Shown here piece after piece: positions 51,646 through 60,830 of a stretch of DNA of 64,000 nucleotides. Every line of letters starts with the position of its first letter. Within the stretch, counting starts at the first letter, position 1. The position numbers and the translations under genes are program-made. The notes below the pieces were generated by a model, which was given only the letters and a program-made list of their open reading frames with translations, was not told the DNA's origin and made no database searches. Source of the stretch: CALEAR01 sp035301485 (GTDB lineage Bacteria; Pseudomonadota; Gammaproteobacteria; Pseudomonadales; Alcanivoracaceae); NCBI GenBank assembly GCA_035301485.1, contig DATGUF010000038.1, positions 1 to 64,000 of the forward strand. Reading direction: 5' to 3'.

Positions 51646-52998
51646 TTACCAAACTAGCTCTGGGGCATTCCAATGCCAATTTAGCACCCAAGCAGGCTCG
51701 CCCTTTTTCGGCCGCGCCTCATCACGAGTGCCAAGCCCATAAGCTCCCACTAACTGTTCTTGATAGTGCCAAGTGGGAGCTTGAAGCCGCCGCCAAGTGG
51801 GCATGCCTTGAGCGCGCCACACCTCGCGTAATTCACGATGCATGCCTTCAATATTTAACTTGGCTCCTTTAGGGGCTGGCGCCAGCGTGAGTTCGGACCA
51901 GTGTTGCGGCACCACAGCACCAACACCATTGCTGACCCCCAAGCTAACGTGCAACACCCCTGCCCCCCATGCATAACGCGCACCATCCGCTAGCTGCACT
52001 ACTTTGTTTTCCTCGGGCGTGGCCGCCTCAGCATGGCTGAGCAAATACAAACGTTGTTGAAAACGACGCCAACTTCCTGCTGACCAAACCACTTGGGGCT
52101 GCGCATCGGCGCGCGCAGGGATTAATTCTTGCCACACACGTTCCAACACATTTTTACTAGGCGGTTGCCAACCACGAGCTAACACCCAGCGATACAGCAG
52201 ATTACGTTGCCGCGCAGGGCTGAGTTGCTGCAAAGCCACTAAACAAACGCCTCCGTCGGCCTGCACCAATGCCTGATAATCTAACTGCGCTAACTCATGC
52301 TGCAAAGTAGCTGCATCCTGCTGTAATTCCGCATTGCGCGACAGCGTATTCACCACTTTAGGCCAACGCTCTTCAAGCAGCGGCATAAGCTGTTGGCGAA
52401 TTAAATTGCGATCCACATCCACGTCTTGGTTGGTGGGGTCTTCCACCCAATCTAACTGCCACAAATGCGCTACTTTTTCTAAGTGGGCACGGCTTATGCC
52501 GAGCATAGGACGCAATATTACCATCCCTTGATACAGGCTATGCTCACTCATGGCGCCTAGCCCTTGCGGCCCCGCCCCTCTAAACAGTTGTAGTAATAAG
52601 GTTTCTGCCTGATCATTCTGATGATGCGCCAACAACAAAGCGCCGCTACGTTGCGTATGTTTTAACAATACCTCACGTCGTGCTCGGCGAGCGCGACTTT
52701 CAATATTATGTTGGCCTTCAAGGGAGAGTGTTTCAGTGATGAATCGAACGCCCAGCTTATCTGCGTTGTATTGGCAATATTGTTGCCACGTATCAGCTAA
52801 GGGTTGCAGCCCATGATGCACATGCACTGCTGTAAGGCGAGAGGCGGCCCCTGCACGTATGAGTGCAGCCAGAAGCACTGTGGAATCGAGGCCACCGCTG
52901 TAACCTAACGTCAGTGGGCCCGTTGTTTGAGTGAGCCAATAAGCACAACGCAGCACCAAGTTTTCTCCTATGCGTGCTGCGTTGCTATGTTTACCCAT
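51646..52998 (-). CDS. tilS: tRNA(Ile)-lysidine synthase
   Basis: A 450-residue enzyme that adds lysine to C34 of the CAU-anticodon tRNA-Ile so that it reads AUA. The ATP pyrophosphatase loop LGYSGGLDSTVLLAALI starts near 33, VHVHHGLQ and LLAHHQNDQAETLLLQLFRGAG follow, and the C-terminal TilS domain contains WRAQGMPTWRR. It begins 8 bases after accA, continuing the dnaE-accA-tilS line. Confidence 0.94.
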   Translation of the reverse strand: MGKHSNAARIGENLVLRCAYWLTQTTGPLTLGYSGGLDSTVLLAALIRAGAASRLTAVHVHHGLQPLADTWQQYCQYNADKLGVRFITETLSLEGQHNIESRARRARREVLLKHTQRSGALLLAHHQNDQAETLLLQLFRGAGPQGLGAMSEHSLYQGMVILRPMLGISRAHLEKVAHLWQLDWVEDPTNQDVDVDRNLIRQQLMPLLEERWPKVVNTLSRNAELQQDAATLQHELAQLDYQALVQADGGVCLVALQQLSPARQRNLLYRWVLARGWQPPSKNVLERVWQELIPARADAQPQVVWSAGSWRRFQQRLYLLSHAEAATPEENKVVQLADGARYAWGAGVLHVSLGVSNGVGAVVPQHWSELTLAPAPKGAKLNIEGMHRELREVWRAQGMPTWRRLQAPTWHYQEQLVGAYGLGTRDEARPKKGEPAWVLNWHWNAPELVW

Positions 52999-53006
52999 GG
53001 TTAACG

Positions 53007-53960
53007 TTATTCTACGTTACCGTACGACATTAACCGCTCGTAACGGCGCTCTAACAGCTTATCGATGCTCATCGCCTCGAGTTTTTCTAACTGTTTAACG
53101 AGATGTTCGCGAATACGTTCCGCAGTTAAGGAATAATCGCGGTGCGCACTACCTAGTGGCTCTGGAATCACTGCATCGACAATGCCCAGTTCATGTAAAC
53201 GCTCCGCATTCATACCCATGGCTGCGGCAGCTTCGGGCGCTTTTTCTGCACTACGCCATAAAATAGAGGCACAACCTTCAGGGGAAATCACCGCATAAGT
53301 ACTGTATTGCAACATTTGCAGGTGATCACACACGCCTATGGCCAAAGCTCCGCCCGAGCCACCTTCGCCCACCACCGTAGTGATAATGGGAACGCGAAGG
53401 TTTGACATCACGAGCAAATTACGGGCAATGGCTTCACTCTGGCCACGCTCTTCTGCATCAATACCTGGGAACGCGCCGGGTGTATCAATGAAGGTAAAGA
53501 TAGGCATTTTAAAACGTTCTGCCATTTCCATCAGCCGCAACGCTTTACGGTAACCTTCGGGCTTAGGCATGCCGAAATTGCGGCGCACCTTTTCTCTCAC
53601 TTCTCGCCCTTTTTGATGGCCTATCACCATCACAGGCTTATCGTTAAGCCGCGCAATACCACCCACAATGGCTGGATCATCCGCAAAGGTGCGGTCGCCA
53701 TGCAGTTCATCAAACTGTTCAAAAATAAGATCAATGTAATCGAGCGTGTGAGGACGCTGAGAATGGCGCGCCAACTGCGATATTTGCCAGGGCGTTAAAC
53801 CGCCAAATACTGACTCCATCAGAGTTTGGCTTTTCTCTTCTAAACGTTGGATTTCATCCGAAATATTCACATCTGCATCGCTACTGGCGCGACGCAGTTC
53901 CTCAATTTTTGTTTCTAGCTCAGCAATAGGCTGCTCAAAGTCGAGAAAATTGGGGTTCAT
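53007..53960 (-). CDS. accA: Acetyl-CoA carboxylase carboxyltransferase subunit alpha
   Basis: A 317-residue subunit that, with AccD, transfers the carboxyl group from biotin to acetyl-CoA to start fatty-acid synthesis. Family blocks: MNPNFLDFEQPIAELETKIE, RHSQRPHTLDYI, FDELHGDRTFADDPAIVGG, TFIDTPGAFPGIDAEERGQ and GEGGSGGALAIGV. Length is that of E. coli AccA (319). Between dnaE (109-base gap) and tilS. Confidence 0.96.
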   Translation of the reverse strand: MNPNFLDFEQPIAELETKIEELRRASSDADVNISDEIQRLEEKSQTLMESVFGGLTPWQISQLARHSQRPHTLDYIDLIFEQFDELHGDRTFADDPAIVGGIARLNDKPVMVIGHQKGREVREKVRRNFGMPKPEGYRKALRLMEMAERFKMPIFTFIDTPGAFPGIDAEERGQSEAIARNLLVMSNLRVPIITTVVGEGGSGGALAIGVCDHLQMLQYSTYAVISPEGCASILWRSAEKAPEAAAAMGMNAERLHELGIVDAVIPEPLGSAHRDYSLTAERIREHLVKQLEKLEAMSIDKLLERRYERLMSYGNVE

Positions 53961-54025
53961 ATACTAAGCCTCTACAGATTCTTTTGCGTGCAGTGTACTT
54001 GCATTAGGGGGCGTTGGTCGAGAAA

Positions 54026-54046
54026 GCAACGGAAAAACCTCGTTGC
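54026..54046 (-). terminator. Weak hairpin between dnaE and accA
   Basis: GCAACG (54026-54031) pairs with CGTTGC (54041-54046) around an A/T-rich loop in the 109-base dnaE-accA gap. It is short; partial termination is possible but not certain. Confidence 0.3.
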
Positions 54047-54069
54047 AAAATGTATTCATGCCCCATGAA

Positions 54070-57000
54070 TTAATATTCGACAGCCACTTGGCCTTCGTCG
54101 AGTTCTTGCATTAATGCTCCAATCAAGCCTTGTTCAGGGCGAATGTGCCACTCTTCGCCTAGCTGTAAACGCCCAGTGGCTTGTGGGTGTTCGAAATCTA
54201 TTACCACAGGACACTCCCCGCCTTTATAGGGTGTTAGTTGACGATGCAACCATTCAGGCAAGGTGTTGGTAATAGGCATTTTAAGGCGTAAATGTTTTGC
54301 AAAACGTTCGCGAGCCTGCGCCATGGTCATAATTTCATCGGCCATAATACTAAAGCCACCAGTATAATCATCGTTACGCACTGCGCCGCGAATCACGAGC
54401 AACTCGTCTTTCTCAATAATATCGGCAAACTCCGCAAACACCCGCCCAAACACAGACACTTCGGTGCGCCCTGTTTTGTCGTCAATCGTCATAAAGGCCA
54501 TGCGGTCGCCACTGCGCTTACTACGAGTAACACGCAGTGCCACCACCAAGCCAGCTACCAGTGCTGCTTGCCCTTTACTTGTGGGGGTTAAATTGTTTAA
54601 GCGTGCGCTCACAAAGCGCCTAACCTCTGGTTCATATTGATCAATAGGATGGCCGGTTAAAAACAAGCCTAGCGTGTCACGCTCACCGTTTAGCCGCTGA
54701 TCATCCGACCAAGGCCGCAGCTTTTTCAGCACCACATTTTCCACCACTTGCTGATCCAGCGCAGGACCTCCAAACAAATCATCCATGCCGGCTTCTTCAT
54801 TTTTTAACGCTTGCTCGGCAGCCAACATGGCGTCGGGCAGGCTCGCTTGTAGCGAGGCACGGTCATTAAAATGTTTATTAGGGCCTAACTGATCGAGCGC
54901 ACCGGCTTTCACCAACGCTTCCATAGCACGGCGATTCATGCGTTTCATTTCCACGCGGCGACAAAAATCAAACAAATTATCGAACACTAAGCCTTCTTCA
55001 CGCGCGTTAACGATAGCTTGAATAGGGCCCTCGCCAAGCCCTTTGATGGCGCCTAGGCCATACACCACATGCCCTTCATCATTGGCAATGAAACGATAAC
55101 CACAGCTGTTAACCTCTGGTGGCAGCACTTTTAGGCCCATGGCTTTACATTCATCAACAAAAGTAACGACCTTGTCGGTGTTTTGCATTTCAGCAGAAAT
55201 TACTGCCGCCATGAATTCAGCAGGATAATGCACTTTTAACCAAGCGGTGTGATAAGCCACCAATGCGTAAGCAGCAGAGTGAGATTTGTTAAAGCCGTAC
55301 CCAGCAAACTTTTCCACTAGGTCGAAAATACGAATAGCAAGCTCGCCGTCTACGCCATTATTGCGCGCTCCTTCTTCAAAAGCTTTGCGCTGTGCAGCCA
55401 TTTCTTCCATATCTTTGCGGCCCATGGCACGGCGCAGGAGGTCCGCTTGCCCTAGCGAATAACCAGCAAGCACCTGTGCAATTTGCATCACCTGTTCTTG
55501 GTATAAAATAACCCCATAAGTGGGTTCAAGAATTGGCTTGAGTAGTTCGTGTTGGTATTGCGGATCAGGATAAGCTAGCGGCTCTCGGCCATGCTTACGG
55601 TTAATAAAGTTATCTACCATGCCCGACTCTAGTGGCCCTGGACGATACAGGGCTACTAAAGCGATAATATCTTCAAATACGTCGGGACGAAGTTTCTTAA
55701 TCAACTCCTTCATACCAGAAGATTCGAGTTGGAACACTGCCGTGGTGTCTCCACGTTTAAGCAGCTCGAAAGTTTCAGCATCATCTAGCGGAATATCACT
55801 ACTGGTGATTGGCTCAAGCCCTTCGCTTTGACGCTTTTTGTTAGCCGCTTTGATGGCCCAATCGATAATGGTAAGTGTTCTTAGCCCGAGGAAGTCAAAC
55901 TTCACTAGACCCGCAGCCTCAACGTCATCTTTATCGTATTGGGTAACGAGGTTGTTGCCCTCTTCATCACAGTGCAATGGAGCAAAATCGGTGAGCTTGC
56001 CAGGAGCAATCACCACCCCTCCAGCGTGGCGCCCCACGTTACGTGTTAAACCCTCAAGCTTTTCTGCCATTTCCCAAATTTCATTGGCAGAATCTTGGTC
56101 TCCATGAGGCTCCCCTGTGAGAAACTCCTCCAACGCCTCTTCTTGTTGGCGTGCTTTGGCGAGCGTCATGCCAGGCGTGCCGGGAATCATTTTCGACAAA
56201 CGATCAGCCAACCCATAAGGCTTACCCTGTACACGCGCCACGTCTCGCACCACCGCTTTAGCGGCCATGGTTCCGAAAGTAACAATTTGGCCCACTGCTT
56301 CACGCCCATAGGTGCGTGCCACGTAAGCAATCACATCATCACGTTGGTCCATGCAGAAATCCACGTCGAAGTCAGGCATGGAAACACGTTCTGGGTTAAG
56401 GAAACGCTCAAACAGCAAATCGTATTGCAGAGGGTCAAGATCGGTAATCTCTAACACCCACGCCACTAACGACCCTGCTCCAGAGCCTCGCCCAGGGCCC
56501 ACTGGGATATCATTTTGCTTAGCCCAGCGAATAAAATCCGAAACAATTAAGAAGTAACCAGGGAACTTCATCTGGTTAATTACATTTAACTCGAACTTTA
56601 AGCGCGCTTCATAGGCAGCTCGGCGCTCTGCGTAATCTTCAGCTGCTGGATCTAGCACTGTAGCTAAACGCTTTTCGAGACCTTCAAAGCTAGCATGCTC
56701 AAAATATTCGGCCTCTGTCATTCCCTCTGGCACGGGGAAGGCTGGCAAATAGTTGTTGCCAAGTTCAATTTCTAACGAACAACGGCGCGCTATTTCTACC
56801 GTATTAACTAAGGCTTCTGGCAAATCACTAAACAGCTCTGCCATTTCCGCAGGGCTTTTAAAATATTGCTCTTCGGTGTAGCGTCTCTCGCGCCTTGGGT
56901 CTTCTAAGGTGAAACTTTCATGAATACACACACGTACTTCGTGTGCTTCGAAATCTTCTTTCTCAATAAAACGCACATCATTCGTGGCCACGATGGGTAA

Positions 57001-57576
57001 CTGCAACCGTGTGGCTTGCTCCACGGTTAAGTGCAAAGCAGTTTCATCACCGGGGCGGCCGGCACGTTGCACTTCAAGATAAAAACGATCAGGGAAATGG
57101 TGCGCAAACCATTGTGCTAATTCATCAGCTTGCGCTTCTTTACCTTCAAGAAGTAGCTGCCCAATAGGGCCGTGAGCCCCTGCAGACAACAGCAATAAAC
57201 CTTCGTTTAATTCACCCACCCACTCTTGTTTCACTAGGGCACGGCCATCTTGCTGGTTCAGTTGCCATGCACGGGAAATGAGTAAGGTGAGGTTTTTATA
57301 ACCCTTTTCATTCATCACCAACGCACAAATAGGCGTCGGCTTTTCGAGCTGTTCACAATACATCCATAAATCGGCACCAGCGATGGGTTTTATTCCCGCT
57401 TTAATGGCACTGCCATAAAACTTAATAAGCCCAAATAAATTTGAATCGTCGGTGACGGCTACAGCAGGCATGCCAAACTCTGTGCAACGCTGTGCGAGTG
57501 CTTTCACCCGCGCAATGCCATCCACTAAGGAATAATCAGTGTGCACTCGTAAATGAATAAAAGAAGGTTCTGTCAT
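54070..57576 (-). CDS. dnaE: DNA polymerase III alpha subunit
   Basis: An 1168-residue replicative polymerase (E. coli DnaE is 1160). Order of domains: N-terminal PHP domain (FIHLRVHTDYSLVDG), palm with catalytic acids in VSMPDFDVDFCMD and GLVKFDFLGLRTL, fingers with GYSLGQADLLRRAMGRK, helix-hairpin-helix region (GLGEGPIQAIVNAREEG) and OB fold near 990-1080. ATG 57576 begins MTEPSFIHL one base after rnhB ends; a longer frame upstream lies within rnhB. Confidence 0.97.
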   Translation of the reverse strand: MTEPSFIHLRVHTDYSLVDGIARVKALAQRCTEFGMPAVAVTDDSNLFGLIKFYGSAIKAGIKPIAGADLWMYCEQLEKPTPICALVMNEKGYKNLTLLISRAWQLNQQDGRALVKQEWVGELNEGLLLLSAGAHGPIGQLLLEGKEAQADELAQWFAHHFPDRFYLEVQRAGRPGDETALHLTVEQATRLQLPIVATNDVRFIEKEDFEAHEVRVCIHESFTLEDPRRERRYTEEQYFKSPAEMAELFSDLPEALVNTVEIARRCSLEIELGNNYLPAFPVPEGMTEAEYFEHASFEGLEKRLATVLDPAAEDYAERRAAYEARLKFELNVINQMKFPGYFLIVSDFIRWAKQNDIPVGPGRGSGAGSLVAWVLEITDLDPLQYDLLFERFLNPERVSMPDFDVDFCMDQRDDVIAYVARTYGREAVGQIVTFGTMAAKAVVRDVARVQGKPYGLADRLSKMIPGTPGMTLAKARQQEEALEEFLTGEPHGDQDSANEIWEMAEKLEGLTRNVGRHAGGVVIAPGKLTDFAPLHCDEEGNNLVTQYDKDDVEAAGLVKFDFLGLRTLTIIDWAIKAANKKRQSEGLEPITSSDIPLDDAETFELLKRGDTTAVFQLESSGMKELIKKLRPDVFEDIIALVALYRPGPLESGMVDNFINRKHGREPLAYPDPQYQHELLKPILEPTYGVILYQEQVMQIAQVLAGYSLGQADLLRRAMGRKDMEEMAAQRKAFEEGARNNGVDGELAIRIFDLVEKFAGYGFNKSHSAAYALVAYHTAWLKVHYPAEFMAAVISAEMQNTDKVVTFVDECKAMGLKVLPPEVNSCGYRFIANDEGHVVYGLGAIKGLGEGPIQAIVNAREEGLVFDNLFDFCRRVEMKRMNRRAMEALVKAGALDQLGPNKHFNDRASLQASLPDAMLAAEQALKNEEAGMDDLFGGPALDQQVVENVVLKKLRPWSDDQRLNGERDTLGLFLTGHPIDQYEPEVRRFVSARLNNLTPTSKGQAALVAGLVVALRVTRSKRSGDRMAFMTIDDKTGRTEVSVFGRVFAEFADIIEKDELLVIRGAVRNDDYTGGFSIMADEIMTMAQARERFAKHLRLKMPITNTLPEWLHRQLTPYKGGECPVVIDFEHPQATGRLQLGEEWHIRPEQGLIGALMQELDEGQVAVEY

Positions 57577-57577
57577 A

Positions 57578-58219
57578 TTAACTCTCTGGATCCACCACAC
57601 GCGCCACAGGTGCGAAGGAACGACGATGTTCCGGCAAAGCACCGTACTCGTTTAAAGCGGCTATATGCGCTTTAGTAGGATAACCTTTATGGCGATCAAA
57701 GCCGTAGTTTGGATGTTCTTGGTGCAACGCCAGCATCTCTGCATCACGGGTTACTTTGGCAATAATGGAGGCTGCACTAATGGCTGGCACTCGCCCATCG
57801 CCTTTCACTACTGCTTCTGCTGGCATGGGTAAGTCGGGGCAACGATGGCCGTCAATAATAGCGGCATCGGGCGTTATTTTGAGTCCCGTCACCGCTCGTT
57901 GCATGGCTAAAAATGTGGCCTGATAGATATTGAGTTGGTCAACTTCAGCAGCGTCGGCACGGCCGACACTCACCGCGAGCGCTTTTATGCGAATTTCTTC
58001 AGCTAGCTCATTGCGTTTTTTTTCAGATAACTTCTTGCTATCAGCGAGCCCTGCAATGGGGTTACTAGGATCTAAAATCACAGCGGCTGTCACCACAGCA
58101 CCCACCAAGGGGCCACGGCCCACCTCATCAACACCCGCCAATAATTGGCCGGGCTGCCATGGAAAGGCCGTAGGATACCAGGGTTCGGGCAAATTATACT
58201 CTGCAAAGGGATGCTGCAT
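57578..58219 (-). CDS. rnhB: Ribonuclease HII
   Basis: A 213-residue enzyme that cuts RNA, including single ribonucleotides, in RNA-DNA hybrids. The metal site residues are in LLAGVDEVGRGPLVGAVV, LADSKKLSEKKR, IIDGHRCP and SIIAKVTRD. ATG 58219 lies one base after the lpxB stop with GAGAAG within the lpxB end; a TTG at 58231 is the alternative. Between lpxB and dnaE as in E. coli. Confidence 0.95.
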   Translation of the reverse strand: MQHPFAEYNLPEPWYPTAFPWQPGQLLAGVDEVGRGPLVGAVVTAAVILDPSNPIAGLADSKKLSEKKRNELAEEIRIKALAVSVGRADAAEVDQLNIYQATFLAMQRAVTGLKITPDAAIIDGHRCPDLPMPAEAVVKGDGRVPAISAASIIAKVTRDAEMLALHQEHPNYGFDRHKGYPTKAHIAALNEYGALPEHRRSFAPVARVVDPES

Positions 58220-58220
58220 A

Positions 58221-59372
58221 TTACTTCTCAATTAATTGTCGCACTGCCTCAGCCGCTCTCGCACTAGCACCGCGGCGTAACTGTACATGTAGGCTTTGCA
58301 ATCGGTCAGCAAGTGCTTCAACACGTTGTGGCTGTTCAAACCAGTTGGTAACTGCCTCGGCTAGCGCTTCCGGCGTCATCTTATGTTGAATCAGTTCAGG
58401 CACCAACTCCTCGTTACACAACAAGTTGGGCAAGGCTACGTATTTGATATTGAGCAACAACGACATAATAAAATAAGTGATAGGCCCAAGGCGATAGCCC
58501 ACCACCATAGGTTTCTTGAACAAGGCGCCTTCCAAAGTGGCCGTGCCTGAGGCCATCAATAACACATCCGCGGCAGCCATTACCTTACGGCTTTCGCCAT
58601 CTGTAACGCGAACATTAGTTAAACCCATTGATTCAACCCCTGCGGTAATTTCTTTTTTACGCAAAGGGTTAGCAGCAGGAATAATAATGGCTAACTCTGT
58701 ATATTTTTTTTGTAATAGCTTAACGGCTGCTAGAAAATCGGGCAGCAAACGCCTCACTTCACCACCTCGGCTACCTGGCAATACACCTAGCACTTTACCT
58801 GTTTGCTCTAAGCCTAGCTCAGCACGGGCTTGCGCTTTGTCGGTATGCAGCGCAATAGTATCGGCGAGTGGGTGTCCCACAAAAGTAACGGGCACACCCT
58901 CTTTTTGATAAATCTGCTCTTCAAAAGGAAGTAGCGCTAGCATGTGGTCGATATTCGCCTTGATGGTTTTCAGGCGTCCTTTACGCCACGCCCACACCGA
59001 AGGGCTTACATAATGCACCGTTTTGATGCCCTGCTGATGCAACCGAGCTGCTACGCCTAAAGTAAAATCTGGCGAATCAATGGTGATGCACACCACTGGA
59101 TTAGCAGCTGCAATGTGCTCGACTAATTGCCGGCGTAAGCGAAACAGCTCTGGAAGCTTAGGGATGATCTCTGTAATGCCCATAACCGCTAGCTGCTCCA
59201 TGGGAAACAGGCTTTCGCCCCCTTCTTCTTCCATCAGAGGGCCACACACCCCAATAAAACGTGCAGCAGGATAAAAACGACGCAATGCACGAATAAGCCC
59301 AGCACCAAGAATATCGCCAGACGTTTCACCCGCAACAATTGCTATAACAGGACTAGAGCCTAGTGAGGCCAT
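58221..59372 (-). CDS. lpxB: Lipid-A-disaccharide synthase
   Basis: A 383-residue membrane-associated glycosyltransferase (E. coli 382) that joins UDP-2,3-diacylglucosamine and lipid X. GT19 signatures: IVAGETSGDILGAGLIRAL, CITIDSPDFTLGVA, YVSPSVWAWRKGR, FVGHPLAD, LPGSRGGEVRRLLP and ASGTATLEGALF. ATG 59372 follows AAGAGGAG and gives the family length; an upstream in-frame ATG near 59408 is less likely. An intrinsic terminator precedes it, so it may have its own promoter. Confidence 0.96.
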   Translation of the reverse strand: MASLGSSPVIAIVAGETSGDILGAGLIRALRRFYPAARFIGVCGPLMEEEGGESLFPMEQLAVMGITEIIPKLPELFRLRRQLVEHIAAANPVVCITIDSPDFTLGVAARLHQQGIKTVHYVSPSVWAWRKGRLKTIKANIDHMLALLPFEEQIYQKEGVPVTFVGHPLADTIALHTDKAQARAELGLEQTGKVLGVLPGSRGGEVRRLLPDFLAAVKLLQKKYTELAIIIPAANPLRKKEITAGVESMGLTNVRVTDGESRKVMAAADVLLMASGTATLEGALFKKPMVVGYRLGPITYFIMSLLLNIKYVALPNLLCNEELVPELIQHKMTPEALAEAVTNWFEQPQRVEALADRLQSLHVQLRRGASARAAEAVRQLIEK

Positions 59373-59440
59373 CTTTATCTCCTCTTGGTGGGGCCACAAG
59401 GAAGCCATATTACCCCATTGCTCGCCGCGTAGCTGAAACA

Positions 59441-59463
59441 AAAACGGCGGGTTTCCCCGCCGT
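59441..59463 (-). terminator. Intrinsic terminator between lpxA and lpxB
   Basis: On the minus strand ACGGCGGG-GAAA-CCCGCCGT is directly followed by TTTTGTTT. In plus coordinates the arms are 59444-59451 and 59456-59463. An 8-bp GC-rich stem with a GAAA tetraloop and U tract is textbook. It lies 20 bases after the lpxA stop inside a gene string usually co-transcribed, with no room for a convergent gene. Confidence 0.82.
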
Positions 59464-59483
59464 CTCTAAGTTACACACAAAGA

Positions 59484-60251
59484 TTAACGCGTGATACCAC
59501 GTTCTGAGTGACGTAAAGATTGAATAAACACTTCCAGTTCAGGTGCCGTTTCCCACTGTTCTAGCTCGGCAATGGCCTCTGCCAAGGTATTTCCTTCTCG
59601 ATACACCACTTTGTATGCCTTGCGCAATTGGCGCACAACTTCAGCGCTCCAACCGCGACGACGCATACCTTCAAAATTCATGCTTCGTGCCGAAGCAGGG
59701 TTACCTCCCACCATTACATAGGCAGGGATATCTTTAAGCACCAATGAGCAACCTGCTGTCATGGCGTAGGAGCCAATTTTGCAGAACTGATGCACACCTG
59801 TCATACCACCGAGCAAAACACCATCGCCAATATGTACATGCCCTGCGATGCCACAAGTGTTGGCAAAAATATTGTCATCGCCGATGATGCAATCATGTGC
59901 CACATGTACAGCCACCATTAACAGGTTATTACTACCTATTTTAGTGAGCCCTTGATCCTGTATGGTGCCGCGATGCACGGTTACGTGCTCACGAAAAATG
60001 TTGTTATCGCCAATTTCCAAACGCGTGGGCTCGCCTTTGTACTTTTTATCTTGGCAATCTTCACCAATAGAGGTGAATTGAAAGATCTGATTACCTTTAC
60101 CGATGACCGTTGGCCCTTTAATCACAGCATGCGGCCCAATAACGGTATCATCGCCGATCGTGACACCAGGCCCAATAATGCTATATGGGCCCACCTTTAC
60201 GTTGCGGCCAAGCTCTGCTGTTTCATCGATGAGGGCTGTTCTATGTATCAT
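59484..60251 (-). CDS. lpxA: UDP-N-acetylglucosamine acyltransferase
   Basis: A 255-residue left-handed beta-helix enzyme catalysing the first step of lipid A synthesis. Hexapeptide repeats fill residues 1-180 (for example IGPGVTIGDDTVIGPHAVI). The catalytic His119 is in VHVAHDC, matching E. coli His125, and the C-terminal helical region includes MNFEGMRRRGWS. Follows fabZ after 69 bases. Confidence 0.96.
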   Translation of the reverse strand: MIHRTALIDETAELGRNVKVGPYSIIGPGVTIGDDTVIGPHAVIKGPTVIGKGNQIFQFTSIGEDCQDKKYKGEPTRLEIGDNNIFREHVTVHRGTIQDQGLTKIGSNNLLMVAVHVAHDCIIGDDNIFANTCGIAGHVHIGDGVLLGGMTGVHQFCKIGSYAMTAGCSLVLKDIPAYVMVGGNPASARSMNFEGMRRRGWSAEVVRQLRKAYKVVYREGNTLAEAIAELEQWETAPELEVFIQSLRHSERGITR

Positions 60252-60320
60252 TATTATTAGTTAATCCACAGAAAGTACGTTAAGAATACAGAACCATTCT
60301 GCATTCGGCTTAGGGGTTGC

Positions 60321-60770
60321 CTACTCGCCACCATCGTAACGATGCTCAGCCACAAGTGTTTCAACACTCGCCACCAATTGGTCATCCACATAAGCTTCGC
60401 ATGCAAACTTTAAAATATTGCGGCGCTTAACCAACAAGCGTGCATGCATAATCAATTGATCACCAGGCACCACTGGTTTCTTAAACCGTGCTTTATCTGC
60501 ACCTACTAGCAAGTAATTAAACCCATCTGCTGGTTTTCTACCTGCAAGCATGAAACCCAACACGCCGGCTGTTTGCGTCATGGCTTCAATAAGTAATACA
60601 CCTGGCATGACTGGGTTACTGGGGAAATGTCCATTAAAAAAAGGCTCGTTCACAGTAACGTTCTTCAATCCCACAATTCTTTCGCCGGGTACAAACTCTA
60701 AGATACGATCCACTAAAAGAAATGGATAGCGTTGCGGCAAGTACTCTTTAATTTCATTAATTTTCATCAT
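60321..60770 (-). CDS. fabZ: 3-hydroxyacyl-ACP dehydratase FabZ
   Basis: A 149-residue hotdog-fold dehydratase of fatty-acid synthesis. Catalytic His48 and Glu62 lie in FFNGHFPSNPVMPGVLLIEAM. LPQRYPFLLVDRI at the N-terminus and the central buried helix (LIEAMTQTAGVL) are canonical. Two adjacent ATGs (60770, 60767) are equally good; longer starts lack homology. Supplies the acyl-ACP pool shared with neighbouring lpxD and lpxA. Confidence 0.95.
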   Translation of the reverse strand: MMKINEIKEYLPQRYPFLLVDRILEFVPGERIVGLKNVTVNEPFFNGHFPSNPVMPGVLLIEAMTQTAGVLGFMLAGRKPADGFNYLLVGADKARFKKPVVPGDQLIMHARLLVKRRNILKFACEAYVDDQLVASVETLVAEHRYDGGE

Positions 60771-60830
60771 AACTGCATTTGTCCAGCCCGCTTTGGCGAG
60801 CATCGTCCCCACACAACAACAAGGTTAACG

